Positions 1-7,183 of a stretch of DNA of 33,286 nucleotides are shown here, one piece after another. Source of the stretch: Pseudomonadota bacterium. GTDB lineage: Bacteria > Pseudomonadota > Alphaproteobacteria > CADEGL01. The stretch spans positions 1 through 33,286 of the forward strand of contig JAQCGR010000008.1 in assembly GCA_027619995.1 (NCBI GenBank). The letters run 5' to 3'. Position 1 is the first letter of the stretch. Each line of letters starts with the position of its first letter. A model generated the notes under the pieces. It ran no database searches and was not told where the DNA came from. It was given only the letters and a program-made list of their open reading frames with translations. The position numbers were made by a program, and so were the translations under genes.

Positions 1-1
1 C

Positions 2-568
2 CGGGCCTACCGCGCCGGCCTGCCGCCCGCCGGGGCGGGTGCGGCCTGGGCGGTCGACAAGACCCCGCTCAATCTGCTCCATCTGCCCTGGGCGGCGCGG
101 ATGCTGCCGGAGGCGCGCTTCCTGTGGATGCGGCGCGACGCGCGCGACACCGGCCTGTCCTGCTTTTTCCAAGGCGCCGGAGACGGCCACGGCTTCGCCT
201 TCGACCTTGCCCATTGCGGCCATTTCCAGGGCCTTGTCGCGCGCCTGCACCGGGCCTGGGGCGCGGATCTGGGCGACCGGCTGCTGACCGTCGAATACGA
301 GGATCTGGTGACGGGATTCACGGGCACGGCCCGGCGCGCCCTGGATCATCTCGGCCTGGGATCGGATGAAGCGGTCTCGCGTTTTCACGATAGCGGCCCG
401 GCGGCATCGGCGGCGACGCCGTCACCCTCCGCCCGTCGCCCCGGCCGCCGGCTGCTCTCCACCGCCTCAATCGGCCGCTGGCGTCGCTATGCGCGCCATC
501 TCGGCCCGCTCACCGCCGCTCTGGCAGAATCCGGCCTGCGCTTGCCCGCCCCCCGCCCGGCGGCGTAG
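2..568 (+). CDS. Sulfotransferase family protein, C-terminal part (5' truncated)
   Basis: This is an open frame entering from the left edge and ending at TAG 566-568, giving about 188 residues. Sulfotransferases move a sulfuryl group from PAPS to a hydroxyl or amino acceptor. The stretch VDKTPLNLLHLPWAARMLPEARFLWMRRDARDT, seen here in pieces (VDKTPLNLLHL, then PEARFLWMRRDARDTGLSCF), matches the mid-to-C-terminal part of the family, with the PAPS 3'-phosphate-binding Arg-Asp region. LTVEYEDLV follows, as is usual there. The N-terminal PAPS P-loop lies outside the window. The acceptor cannot be told. The family is fairly sure from these motifs; a TPR-sulfotransferase fusion is possible because the N-terminus is missing. 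The stop codon lies inside the first few bases of the downstream tandem duplication. Confidence 0.8.
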   Translation, partial: RAYRAGLPPAGAGAAWAVDKTPLNLLHLPWAARMLPEARFLWMRRDARDTGLSCFFQGAGDGHGFAFDLAHCGHFQGLVARLHRAWGADLGDRLLTVEYEDLVTGFTGTARRALDHLGLGSDEAVSRFHDSGPAASAATPSPSARRPGRRLLSTASIGRWRRYARHLGPLTAALAESGLRLPAPRPAA

Positions 569-581
569 CTTCCCCGGGCCT

Positions 582-668
582 GCCCGCTTGGCGGAACTGG
601 TAGACGCAAGGGACTTAAAATCCCTTGGCCCTCGGGCCGTCCGGGTTCGAGTCCCGGAGCGGGCACCA
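582..668 (+). tRNA. tRNA-Leu (anticodon TAA)
   Basis: This is a class II tRNA of 87 nt with encoded CCA. The acceptor stem is GCCCGCT (582-588) with AGCGGGC (658-664), discriminator A665, then CCA 666-668. The anticodon stem is AGGGA/TCCCT (609-613, 621-625) around the loop CTTAAAA, with T615 as U33 and anticodon TAA at 616-618. The long variable arm has GGCCC pairing with GGGCC, and the T arm is CCGGG-TTCGAGT-CCCGG. All stems pair perfectly. It reads UUA and probably UUG. A decayed copy lies 764 bp downstream. Confidence 0.96.
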
Positions 669-709
669 CCTCTCTTCGGTCGAGACTCAGGTCGGCTTTC
701 CGGCCGTGC

Positions 710-730
710 GGCGGGCCGCCCCGGCCCGCC
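710..730. terminator. GC-rich hairpin between tRNA-Leu and the convergent gene
   Basis: GGCGGGCC (710-717) and GGCCCGCC (723-730) form a perfect 8-bp stem with a 5-nt loop. It lies between the tRNA-Leu and the convergent stop codon at 733, where a bidirectional terminator would be expected. No T-run follows, so an intrinsic terminator is only possible, not shown. Confidence 0.35.
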
Positions 731-732
731 CG

Positions 733-1251
733 CTAGAACTGCTCTTTCGGCAACGCCTCGCCCGCGTTGTCCTCGACCGCGGGGACCTTGCGCGAGGTGT
801 AATGCACGCCGGGATGGCCGTTCTCGGCGCGGAGTTCGATATCGGTGGTCTCGGTGCGCCAGAAATCGGTGCTCCGGTCCTCCCGCGCCTTGGGATATTT
901 CTCCTCCAGGGTGGCTCTCAGCCGGGTGTCGAACTCGTAGATCTGATCGAAGGGTACGTCGGTGAAATTGTAGTAGCTGGCGAAAAGCCGGCCCCGGTTG
1001 TTGAACTCGTAATAGAGCCGGCAGGGCCGGCCGTCGATCGAGCATTCATAGACCAGGCTCATCTGGCTTTCGGGATTCTTGGAGTGCCGTTCGATGAACT
1101 GGTTGGGTTCGGCCGCCCGGACCTCGTCATCGGTCATGCCCCAGCGCACGGACCGAAAATCGGCCTCCTGGGCCCGGCTCACCGATGCGTCCGCCCAGGC
1201 GAACAGGACACAAGCGAACAGCATGCAGGCTTGGAGCAGGGTGCGGGGCAT
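733..1251 (-). CDS. Exported protein of unknown function, paralogue A
   Basis: This 172-residue protein has a signal-peptide-like N-terminus (MPRTLLQACMLFACVLFAW, cleavage probably near residue 27), so it is probably periplasmic. I do not recognise a named family. The mature part opens with FRSVRWGMTDDEVRAAEP, a pattern seen at the start of several small periplasmic domains. It has two cysteines in YECSIDGRPC that could form a disulfide. The ATG at 1251 was chosen over an upstream ATG at 1323 because GGAGG lies about 8 nt before it, the signal peptide starts there, and paralogue B has exactly the same length. Its convergent neighbour is the intact tRNA-Leu. Roughly 70% of mature residues match paralogue B by eye. 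No function is proposed. Confidence 0.82.
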   Translation of the reverse strand: MPRTLLQACMLFACVLFAWADASVSRAQEADFRSVRWGMTDDEVRAAEPNQFIERHSKNPESQMSLVYECSIDGRPCRLYYEFNNRGRLFASYYNFTDVPFDQIYEFDTRLRATLEEKYPKAREDRSTDFWRTETTDIELRAENGHPGVHYTSRKVPAVEDNAGEALPKEQF

Positions 1252-1345
1252 CTCGAAACCTCCATCGGGCCGGGTGCGAAACCTATCCCACGGCTGTCCC
1301 GGCCGGGCCAACCATCGGCACAATGATCGTAGCTTCCCGGGGCCT

Positions 1346-1432
1346 GCCCGCTTGGCGGAACTGATAGACGCAAGGGGCCTAAAATTCCTCGGCTCTCGGG
1401 CCGTCCGGGTTCGAGTCCCTGAGCGGGCCCCA
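1346..1432 (+). pseudogene. Decayed tRNA-Leu(TAA) copy
   Basis: This is an 87-nt copy of the tRNA-Leu at 582 with the same acceptor stem (1346-1352 with 1422-1428), but several key positions have changed. The D-loop GG is now GA. The invariant U33 is C, so the anticodon loop reads CCTAAAA. The anticodon stem has two G-T pairs, the T stem has a C-T mismatch, and the discriminator A73, the main leucine identity base, is C1429. The anticodon triplet TAA is kept. A tRNA finder may still score it. I infer a pseudogene; it could be transcribed but is unlikely to be charged normally. Confidence 0.72.
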
Positions 1433-1493
1433 ACCTGCCTCGGTCGCTCGCCGGGACTTCGTACCAGGCCTGTGCGAGTTGTCCTGCTGCCCG

Positions 1494-2012
1494 CTAGAAC
1501 TGGTCTTTGGGCAAGGGCTCGCCTGCGCCGTCTTCGACCGCGGGCACGGTGCGCGAGGCGTAGTACACGCCGGGATGGCCCTTGCTGGAGCGGAGTTCGA
1601 TATCGGTGGTCTTGGTGCGCCAGAAATCCGATCTCCGATTCTCCCGCGCCTTGGGATATTTCTCGTCCAGGGTCGCTCTCAACCGCCTGTCAAAGTCGTA
1701 GATCTGTTCGAAGGGAACTTCGATGAAACTATAGTAGCTGGCGTAGACACGGCCCCGATTGTTGAACTCGCAGAACAGTCGGCAGGGCTGCTCGCCGATC
1801 ATGCATTCATAGACCAGGCTCATCTGGTCGCTGGAAGGTTTGAGAATCGATTCGAAGAAGTGGCTCGGCTCCGCCGCCCGCACTTCTTCAATCGTCATGC
1901 CCCAGCGAACGGACCGGAAATCGAAATCCTGAGCGAAGGCCGCCAGCGTGCCCGTCTGGCCGAGCAGAACGGCAACGATCACGACGCAGGCGCGGGACAA
2001 CTTGCGGGGCAT
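1494..2012 (-). CDS. Exported protein of unknown function, paralogue B
   Basis: This is a second 172-residue member of the pair, with signal peptide MPRKLSRACVVIVAVLLGQT and cleavage likely near AFAQ. It keeps FRSVRWGM, YEC...PCRL, EFNNRGR, ASYY, LRATL.EKYPKARE, DFWRT.TTDIEL, GHPGV.Y and VPAVED of paralogue A. Divergence is concentrated in the signal peptide and around residues 45-60. The ATG at 2012 gives the same length as paralogue A; the longer frame from 2171 would prepend unrelated sequence. The reading frame is intact while the linked tRNA copy has decayed, so selection seems to have kept the protein and not the tRNA. Function unknown. Confidence 0.82.
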   Translation of the reverse strand: MPRKLSRACVVIVAVLLGQTGTLAAFAQDFDFRSVRWGMTIEEVRAAEPSHFFESILKPSSDQMSLVYECMIGEQPCRLFCEFNNRGRVYASYYSFIEVPFEQIYDFDRRLRATLDEKYPKARENRRSDFWRTKTTDIELRSSKGHPGVYYASRTVPAVEDGAGEPLPKDQF

Positions 2013-2097
2013 CTCGAACTTCCGATCAGGCTTGGTACGAAAGCTAACCCAAAATGGCCTTGAAAGAACCGAATATCGGCATGAACTTCTGCACGCC

Positions 2098-2484
2098 CTA
2101 GAGAACCTTCTGGCAGACGACCATGACGACAAGGGCGACGATCCAGTATCCGGCATCGACGTTCCTGGCATAAGCCGTCTTCTTCGTGAACATGCCGCCC
2201 GAATAGGCGAGCGCGGTAAAGGCGATGGTCGCGAGAATCGCGGTCGGCAGCGCGTTGGCTGCCGCGGCCACGCCGACGAACCAACTCATCAGGAGCAGCC
2301 CGACAAGCAGGGCAACCATGGCGCCCACGGGCATACCGCTCGCCGAACCCAAGCTGACACCCACGCCTTCCGCCCATTTCGTGCCGAACAGTTTCGGCGA
2401 ATACCAAAGCCATCCCACCAGAAACGACAGGACGGCCCCGGTGATGACGCCGAGCCAGCCTACGCCTGCGACGAGTTCATTCAT
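2098..2484 (-). CDS. DUF1761 family small membrane protein
   Basis: This 128-residue protein has about four hydrophobic segments: residues 6-26, 49-66, 71-90 and 108-126. The N-terminal NELVAGVGWLGVITGAVLSF, then GWLWYSPKLFG and W, fits DUF1761, an inner-membrane family with no established role. The start at 2484 is preceded by AGGAAGG about 10 nt upstream; the longer frame to 2580 would run back into the preceding acyl-CoA ligase region. It is transcribed in the same direction as the ligase upstream, with about 56 bp between them, so it could be the last gene of that operon. Family assignment is from motif memory. Confidence 0.75.
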   Translation of the reverse strand: MNELVAGVGWLGVITGAVLSFLVGWLWYSPKLFGTKWAEGVGVSLGSASGMPVGAMVALLVGLLLMSWFVGVAAAANALPTAILATIAFTALAYSGGMFTKKTAYARNVDAGYWIVALVVMVVCQKVL

Positions 2485-2540
2485 GGTCCATATCCTTCCT
2501 TCGAGAGGATCCGGAGCGTCGGAAGCTCCGGCCGTCCAGC

Positions 2541-4160
2541 CTAGACCTTCCGCCCGGTTTCCGCAGCCGCTTTGGCCCATTCGCGATCGCGGAGCGCGCG
2601 GCGCATGATCTTGCCGACCGGGCTCAGGGGCAGGGACTCGGCGAACTCGTAGCGGCGGGGCTTCTTGTAGCCGGCCAGGTGTTCACGGCAGAGGGCGGTC
2701 AGTTCGGCCTCCAGTGCCGGGCCGGGGGTGGCGCCGGGCTTCGGCACGATGAAGGCCTTCACCGCCTCGCCCCATTCCTCGTCCGGCACGCCGACCACGG
2801 CGGCCTGGGCCACGGCGGGATGGCTGTAGAGCGCGTCCTCGACCTCCTTGGGCCAGACGTTGAAGCCGCCGGTGATGATGATGTCCTTCTTGCGGTCGAC
2901 GATATAGAGGAAGCCCTCGTCGTCGCGCCGCGCCATGTCGCCGGTGAAGTACCAGCCGTCGCGCAGCGCCGCCGCGGTCTCCTCCTCCAGGCGCCAATAG
3001 CCTTCCATGTTGTTCTCCGAGCGCACGACAATCTCGCCCACCTCGCCCTCGGCCACCGGCTCGCCGTCGTCGTCGAGCAGGCGGATCTCCATCGTCGCCA
3101 CCGCCCGCCCGCAGGAGGCCAGCCGGTTGCCCGCCGGGCCGTCGCGGTCGATATGCTCGTGGGCGCGCAGGATGGTCGTGATCACCGGCGCCTCGCTCGA
3201 GGTATAGACCTGGGTGAAGATCGGGCCGTAGCGCGCCATTGCCGCGCGCAGCACGGGCACCGGCATGGGCGCCGAGGCATACATGAACATGCGCAGGCTG
3301 GAGACGTCGGCGGTGCCGTCGTCCTCGCGCAACAGGCGCTGCACCATGGTCGGCACCATGTAGGTATAGGTCACCTTGTGGCGCTCGATCGCGTCGAGCA
3401 CGGCGCGCGCGTCGAACCGCTCATGCGGAATCTGGGTCGCCCCCGTGGCCCAAGCCGCGCCCCACATGAAGTTGAGGCCGTGGGACAGATGGCCGAGATG
3501 CAGGATCGTGTCGCCCGCCGCGAAGGCGAATTCGCGGATCACGTCCAGATTGGCGGCGCGGAAGGCCCGGTGGGTATGGACGATGCCCTTGGGCCGGCCC
3601 GTCGTGCCGCCCGTATAGCGGATCAGGACCGGAGCCTCGTCGCCATAGCGATGGGGCGCTTCGCCGTCGCCGGTCCCGCGCACGGCTTCGTCATAGCTGG
3701 CGCAGCCCGGCCGCTCGCCGCCCACCACGAAGATCGCCTCCAGGTCCGGCAGTTCGTCGCGTCGGGCCAGCACGGCATCGGCATAGCGCGATTCGCAGAC
3801 CAGGATGCGCGGCGCGCAGTCGATCAGGGCGTAGAGCACCTCCGCCTCGGCGAAGCGGATGTTGAGCGGCACCTTGACCAACCCGCATTGCAGGGCGGCC
3901 AGTTCGGTCACGATGAAGGGAATGCCGTTGGGCAGGATATGGGCCAGCCGGTCGCCCGGCCGCGCGCCCGCCGCACGGTAGGCCGCGGCCAGTCCCCGCG
4001 CCATCGCGGCCGTCTCGGCGAAAGTGACCGAGCGGTCCTCGGCGTCGATCAGGGCCGTCTTGCCGGGGTGGTTGGCGACCGCCTGATCCAGCAGGTGGTT
4101 GATATCCACGCCGGCGCGGCCAGGTGCGGGCGCAGGCGCGGCTTTCGCTTCTCTCGTCAC
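2541..4160 (-). CDS. AMP-binding acyl-CoA synthetase / ligase
   Basis: This 539-residue member of the ANL superfamily should activate a carboxylic acid to its CoA thioester through an acyl-adenylate in the cytoplasm. The A3 loop is IRYTGGTTGRPKG at about 180-192. The motif YFTGDMARRDDEGFLYIVDR with KDIIITGGFNVWPKEVE follows at about 407-445, and the catalytic lysine of the C-terminal lid is in SPVGKIMRR (K517). Length is normal for the family. Its ATG overlaps the TGA of the upstream enoyl-CoA hydratase (ATGA), so the two are translationally coupled. Substrate cannot be read from sequence; the setting suggests a medium-chain, aromatic or branched acid. Confidence 0.92.
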   Translation of the reverse strand: MTREAKAAPAPAPGRAGVDINHLLDQAVANHPGKTALIDAEDRSVTFAETAAMARGLAAAYRAAGARPGDRLAHILPNGIPFIVTELAALQCGLVKVPLNIRFAEAEVLYALIDCAPRILVCESRYADAVLARRDELPDLEAIFVVGGERPGCASYDEAVRGTGDGEAPHRYGDEAPVLIRYTGGTTGRPKGIVHTHRAFRAANLDVIREFAFAAGDTILHLGHLSHGLNFMWGAAWATGATQIPHERFDARAVLDAIERHKVTYTYMVPTMVQRLLREDDGTADVSSLRMFMYASAPMPVPVLRAAMARYGPIFTQVYTSSEAPVITTILRAHEHIDRDGPAGNRLASCGRAVATMEIRLLDDDGEPVAEGEVGEIVVRSENNMEGYWRLEEETAAALRDGWYFTGDMARRDDEGFLYIVDRKKDIIITGGFNVWPKEVEDALYSHPAVAQAAVVGVPDEEWGEAVKAFIVPKPGATPGPALEAELTALCREHLAGYKKPRRYEFAESLPLSPVGKIMRRALRDREWAKAAAETGRKV

Positions 4161-4945
4161 GACCGGCCCGTCTCCGCCTTCCGCTTCTTCGCCAGGAAGG
4201 CGCGGAAACCGGCTTGGGCCTCGTCCGATTCCTGGACGATGGAGGCCAGGGCGCGTTCCAGCCGCATGCCGGATTCGAGCGGCATCTCCAGCCCCTCACG
4301 CACCGCTTCGATGGTATAGGCGAGGGCGTTGGGCGAGCGTTCGGCGATCCGCGCGGCCAGCGCCATGGCCCGCTCCATCAGCTCGTCCACCGGCCAGACA
4401 TGGTTGACCAGGCCGATGCGGTGGGCCTCGGCCGCCGGGATCGGATCGCCCGTGAAGAGGTATTCGTAGGCCAGGTTGAGGGGGATCAGCCGGGGCAGGC
4501 GCTGGGTGCCGCCGCCGCCGGGGATATGGTCATGGACGATCTCGGTCTGGCCGAACCTGGCATCCTCCGCCGCAACCCGGATATGGCAGGCGATGGCCAG
4601 TTCGGTCCCCCCGCCATAGGCATAGCCGCGCACCGCGCAGATCGTCGGCTTGAGGGAGTGTTCGAGCAGCCTCGTCGCTTCCTGCCAGGTGGTCATGACC
4701 TGGTCGGTGGTGAAGGCGGTCGGCTGCTCGGCCATCTCGCTCATATCGCCGCCCGCCGAAAAGGCGCGCTCCCCCGCCCCGGTCAGCACGATCGCCCGCA
4801 CCGTTTTGTCCGCTGCGATCTCGCGCAGATGGCGGATCAGCAGTTCGACGCACGGAATGTCGAGCGCGTTCAGCTTCTTCGGCCGGTTCAGGGTCAGCAC
4901 CGCGACGGCCCCTTCGTTCCGGCGCAGGATGGATGGTTCGGTCAT
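4157..4945 (-). CDS. Enoyl-CoA hydratase / isomerase family protein
   Basis: This 262-residue crotonase-fold protein would add water to, or isomerise, an enoyl-CoA. The oxyanion-hole segments are AFSAGGDMSEM (about 61-71) and GYAYGGGTEL (107-116). Both acids of classical hydratases are present, as E115 in GGGTEL and E135 in FGQTEI. PGGGGTQRLPR follows, as in true hydratases. It overlaps its neighbours by 4 bp at both ends (ATGA), which places it firmly in the operon with the two acyl-CoA ligases. Hydratase activity is the best guess, because the family also contains isomerases and hydrolases. Confidence 0.92.
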   Translation of the reverse strand: MTEPSILRRNEGAVAVLTLNRPKKLNALDIPCVELLIRHLREIAADKTVRAIVLTGAGERAFSAGGDMSEMAEQPTAFTTDQVMTTWQEATRLLEHSLKPTICAVRGYAYGGGTELAIACHIRVAAEDARFGQTEIVHDHIPGGGGTQRLPRLIPLNLAYEYLFTGDPIPAAEAHRIGLVNHVWPVDELMERAMALAARIAERSPNALAYTIEAVREGLEMPLESGMRLERALASIVQESDEAQAGFRAFLAKKRKAETGRS

Positions 4946-5496
4946 TGTCCTGGTTCCTCCCCATCGGGTGTGCCCGGCCGATAGCCGTGGTCGTGGAAGC
5001 GGCGCGCGCGGTCGCGCGCGCCTTGCGGATCATGCTCGATGCCGAAGCCGTCGACCACCCGGTTCAGCATGGCGAAGAGGGCGGCGACGAGGATCGCGTC
5101 GCGGGCGCCGTCTTCGCCCCAGCCCGCCGCGATCACGGCTTCCGTATCGCCCGCGACGACCCGCGACGGCGTCTCCGTCAGTTTGCGGGCGAGGCGGAAT
5201 ACGGGTTTCAGCCGGTCGGCCACCGGGGCCGAATCGAGATCCGCGACCAGGGCTTCCAGCGTCGAGGCGTCGATGCCGAAGGCTTCGGCCGTCGCCCGGT
5301 GTCCGCCGACGCAATAGGCGCAGCCGTTCAGGGCCGAGACATAGGCCGCGATCAGCTCGCGTTCTCCGGGCGAGAAGGGCGACGGCCCCCGCATCGCCTG
5401 CTCGGAGACCTCGCCGAGCGCCGCGAAAAGCGCCGGATTGAGCGCCGCTGCCTGGCCCAGATTGGCCCCTTCCGGCAGGGAGGGCAGATGGGGCAT
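4942..5496 (-). CDS. AhpD / carboxymuconolactone decarboxylase-like protein
   Basis: This 184-residue all-helical protein has the AhpD-type motif NGCAYCVGGHRATAEAFGID, with C59, C62 and H66. In AhpD-like proteins these form the redox-active disulfide and proton relay of an alkylhydroperoxidase. The ATG at 5496 (MPHLPSLPEG) is taken over 5535 because a GAGGA box precedes it and family members start there. The stop overlaps the hydratase start (ATGA). In this operon it may protect against peroxides made during acyl oxidation; that role is inference. The gap to the upstream ligase is about 100 bp. Confidence 0.85.
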   Translation of the reverse strand: MPHLPSLPEGANLGQAAALNPALFAALGEVSEQAMRGPSPFSPGERELIAAYVSALNGCAYCVGGHRATAEAFGIDASTLEALVADLDSAPVADRLKPVFRLARKLTETPSRVVAGDTEAVIAAGWGEDGARDAILVAALFAMLNRVVDGFGIEHDPQGARDRARRFHDHGYRPGTPDGEEPGQ

Positions 5497-5596
5497 TGCG
5501 GCGTATCCTCGTTCACTCGTTCGGCCGATGGCCACCGGTGGCTTTCGGGCGATCCGGGGTTTTCCCTTAGCGGTATCCGGCGGCTTTCCCCGCTTG

Positions 5597-7171
5597 CTAC
5601 CGGTCGCTGGTCAGGGTGCCGAAACGCTCGGTCAGGGTCTTGGTGATGCCCGCCCGGTCGATCTTGCCGGCGCCGGTCAGCGGCACCGCGTCGACCACGA
5701 CGACCCGGCGCGGATGGGAATAGGCCGGGCCGTGTTCCAGGCAGAAGGTGCGCAGGGCGGCCTCGTCGGCCTTCGCGCCCTCGCTTACCGCGACCATGGC
5801 GACCGGGGCATGGCCCTTGGTCGGATGGGGCACGGCGACGACGCAGGCCTCGACCGCGTCCGGATGGGTCAGCAGCAGGTTCTCGACTTCCTTGGGATAG
5901 ACGTTCTCGCCGCCGCAATTGAACATGTCGTCCGTGCGGCCCTTGAAGTAGTAGAAGCCCTCCGCGTCGCAGGCGAAGAGGTCGCCGGTGCGCAGCCAGC
6001 CGTCGACGATGCGCTGCTTGTTGACCTCGGGCAGGTTGTAATAGCCCGAGATCACGCCGGGATTGCGCACCCAGAGTTCGCCGTAGCTGTCATGGTCCTT
6101 GCCGTCCGCGCCGACCAGTTTGACCTCGCCCTCGGGCCAGGCCGCACCCGCGCTGTCATAGGGCACGGGCCGCCCGTCGGTCGGCGGGCCGAGCATCACG
6201 GGGCCGCCCTCGGTCAGGCCATAGCTCTGGATCACCGTCACGCCGAAGGTCTCGGCCAGGCGGTTCATCAGTTCCTCATGCACGGGGGCGGAGCCGACGA
6301 CCATGATCTGCATGGCCGAGAAATCCAGGCGCGCGATCAGGTCCTTCTCTTCCAGCAGCAGGGCGAAGACTGTGGGCACGCCGCCCGCGCCGGTGCAGCG
6401 GTATTTCGCCAGGGCCTCGAGGAAGGGGCGCGGCTTGAAATCCGGCAGCAGGACGACCGAGCCGCCCGACCACAGGCGCGGCTTGATCGCGCCCGCCATG
6501 GCGTTCTTGTGATAGAGCGGCATGGCCGCGATGGTCCGCAGCTCCGGTCCGGCGGGCCAATGGGTGCAAATGCAGCGCGTCCACCAGATCTGCCCGTCAT
6601 GGGTCAGCGGCACGCCCTTGGGCCGCCCAGTCGAGCCGGAGGTATAGCCGAGGAAGCAGAGATGGGTCTTGGGATCGATCTCCGGCGGGGAGAAGGCCGG
6701 CCCGGCGCCGGACAGGGCATCCTCGTAGGCGTCCCAACCGTCCCTGGGATCGCCCAGTGCGATACGGGTCGAGAGGCCACGCCGCTCGACGATCTCGGCC
6801 ACCGCCGGATTCGCCGCGATTTCGACGATGGCGCCCTTGGCGTCCGAATTCTCGGCGATGTAGTCCAGCACCCCCGCGCCCTGGCGGGTGTTGAAGGGCA
6901 CGGGCACGATGCCGGCGCGCATGGCGCCGAACATGGCCTCGACGAATTCCGTCCGGTTGCCGACCGACAGGATCATGCGGTCGCCGGGTTTCATGCCCCG
7001 GGCGGTCAGCGCGGCCGCGACCCGGTTCATGCGCTCGTCGAGTTGACCGTAGGTCGCGCGCCTTTCGGCCCCGCCCCAGAGGTCGATCATGGCCAGGCGG
7101 CCGGGATCCTCGGCCGCGATATCGGCCAGGAAATAGCCGAAGTTGGTCTGCTTCAGGTGCGCGATATCCAT
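5597..7171 (-). CDS. AMP-binding acyl-CoA synthetase / ligase, second of the operon
   Basis: This 524-residue ANL-superfamily ligase has the A3 loop GYTSGSTGRPKGVPLTH at about 170-187. A QSYGLTEGGPV segment contributes to the adenylate pocket. LRTGDLFACDAEGFYYFKGR then NCGGENVYPKEVE precede the C-terminal lid lysine in TGAGKIDR (K503). It is clearly a different subfamily from the ligase at 2541, so the operon encodes two distinct acid-activating enzymes. It starts 12 bp after the stop of the upstream oxidoreductase. The N-terminal FGYFLADIAAEDPG resembles long-chain or aromatic acid ligases, but the substrate is unassigned. Confidence 0.92.
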   Translation of the reverse strand: MDIAHLKQTNFGYFLADIAAEDPGRLAMIDLWGGAERRATYGQLDERMNRVAAALTARGMKPGDRMILSVGNRTEFVEAMFGAMRAGIVPVPFNTRQGAGVLDYIAENSDAKGAIVEIAANPAVAEIVERRGLSTRIALGDPRDGWDAYEDALSGAGPAFSPPEIDPKTHLCFLGYTSGSTGRPKGVPLTHDGQIWWTRCICTHWPAGPELRTIAAMPLYHKNAMAGAIKPRLWSGGSVVLLPDFKPRPFLEALAKYRCTGAGGVPTVFALLLEEKDLIARLDFSAMQIMVVGSAPVHEELMNRLAETFGVTVIQSYGLTEGGPVMLGPPTDGRPVPYDSAGAAWPEGEVKLVGADGKDHDSYGELWVRNPGVISGYYNLPEVNKQRIVDGWLRTGDLFACDAEGFYYFKGRTDDMFNCGGENVYPKEVENLLLTHPDAVEACVVAVPHPTKGHAPVAMVAVSEGAKADEAALRTFCLEHGPAYSHPRRVVVVDAVPLTGAGKIDRAGITKTLTERFGTLTSDR

Positions 7172-7183
7172 GGTGGCGGCGGC

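Larger units (their letters stand above)
564..1327. repeat. Tandem duplication, unit 1 (tRNA-Leu plus exported-protein gene)
   Basis: This unit of about 764 bp starts at CGTAGCTTCCC, which includes the sulfotransferase stop, and runs through the tRNA-Leu and the minus-strand gene to ATCGGCACAATGAT. The same order, spacing and diverged sequence recur directly downstream. The tRNA starts are 764 bp apart and the gene stops 761 bp apart. Confidence 0.85.
1328..2080. repeat. Tandem duplication, unit 2 (diverged copy)
   Basis: Unit 2 begins with the same CGTAGCTTCCC as unit 1. It contains the decayed tRNA-Leu and the second 172-residue gene. Similarity continues through the gene's upstream region to about ATCGGCATGAA; the right edge is approximate. 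The copies have diverged clearly, so the duplication is not recent. Confidence 0.8.

Noticed and set aside
467-1045. Minus-strand frame across the first tRNA-Leu
   Set aside because: It crosses the tRNA and the exported-protein gene in the wrong frame and contains no domain.
1346-1432. A second functional tRNA-Leu gene
   Set aside because: U33, the D-loop GG and discriminator A73 are changed and the T stem is mismatched, so I call it a pseudogene.
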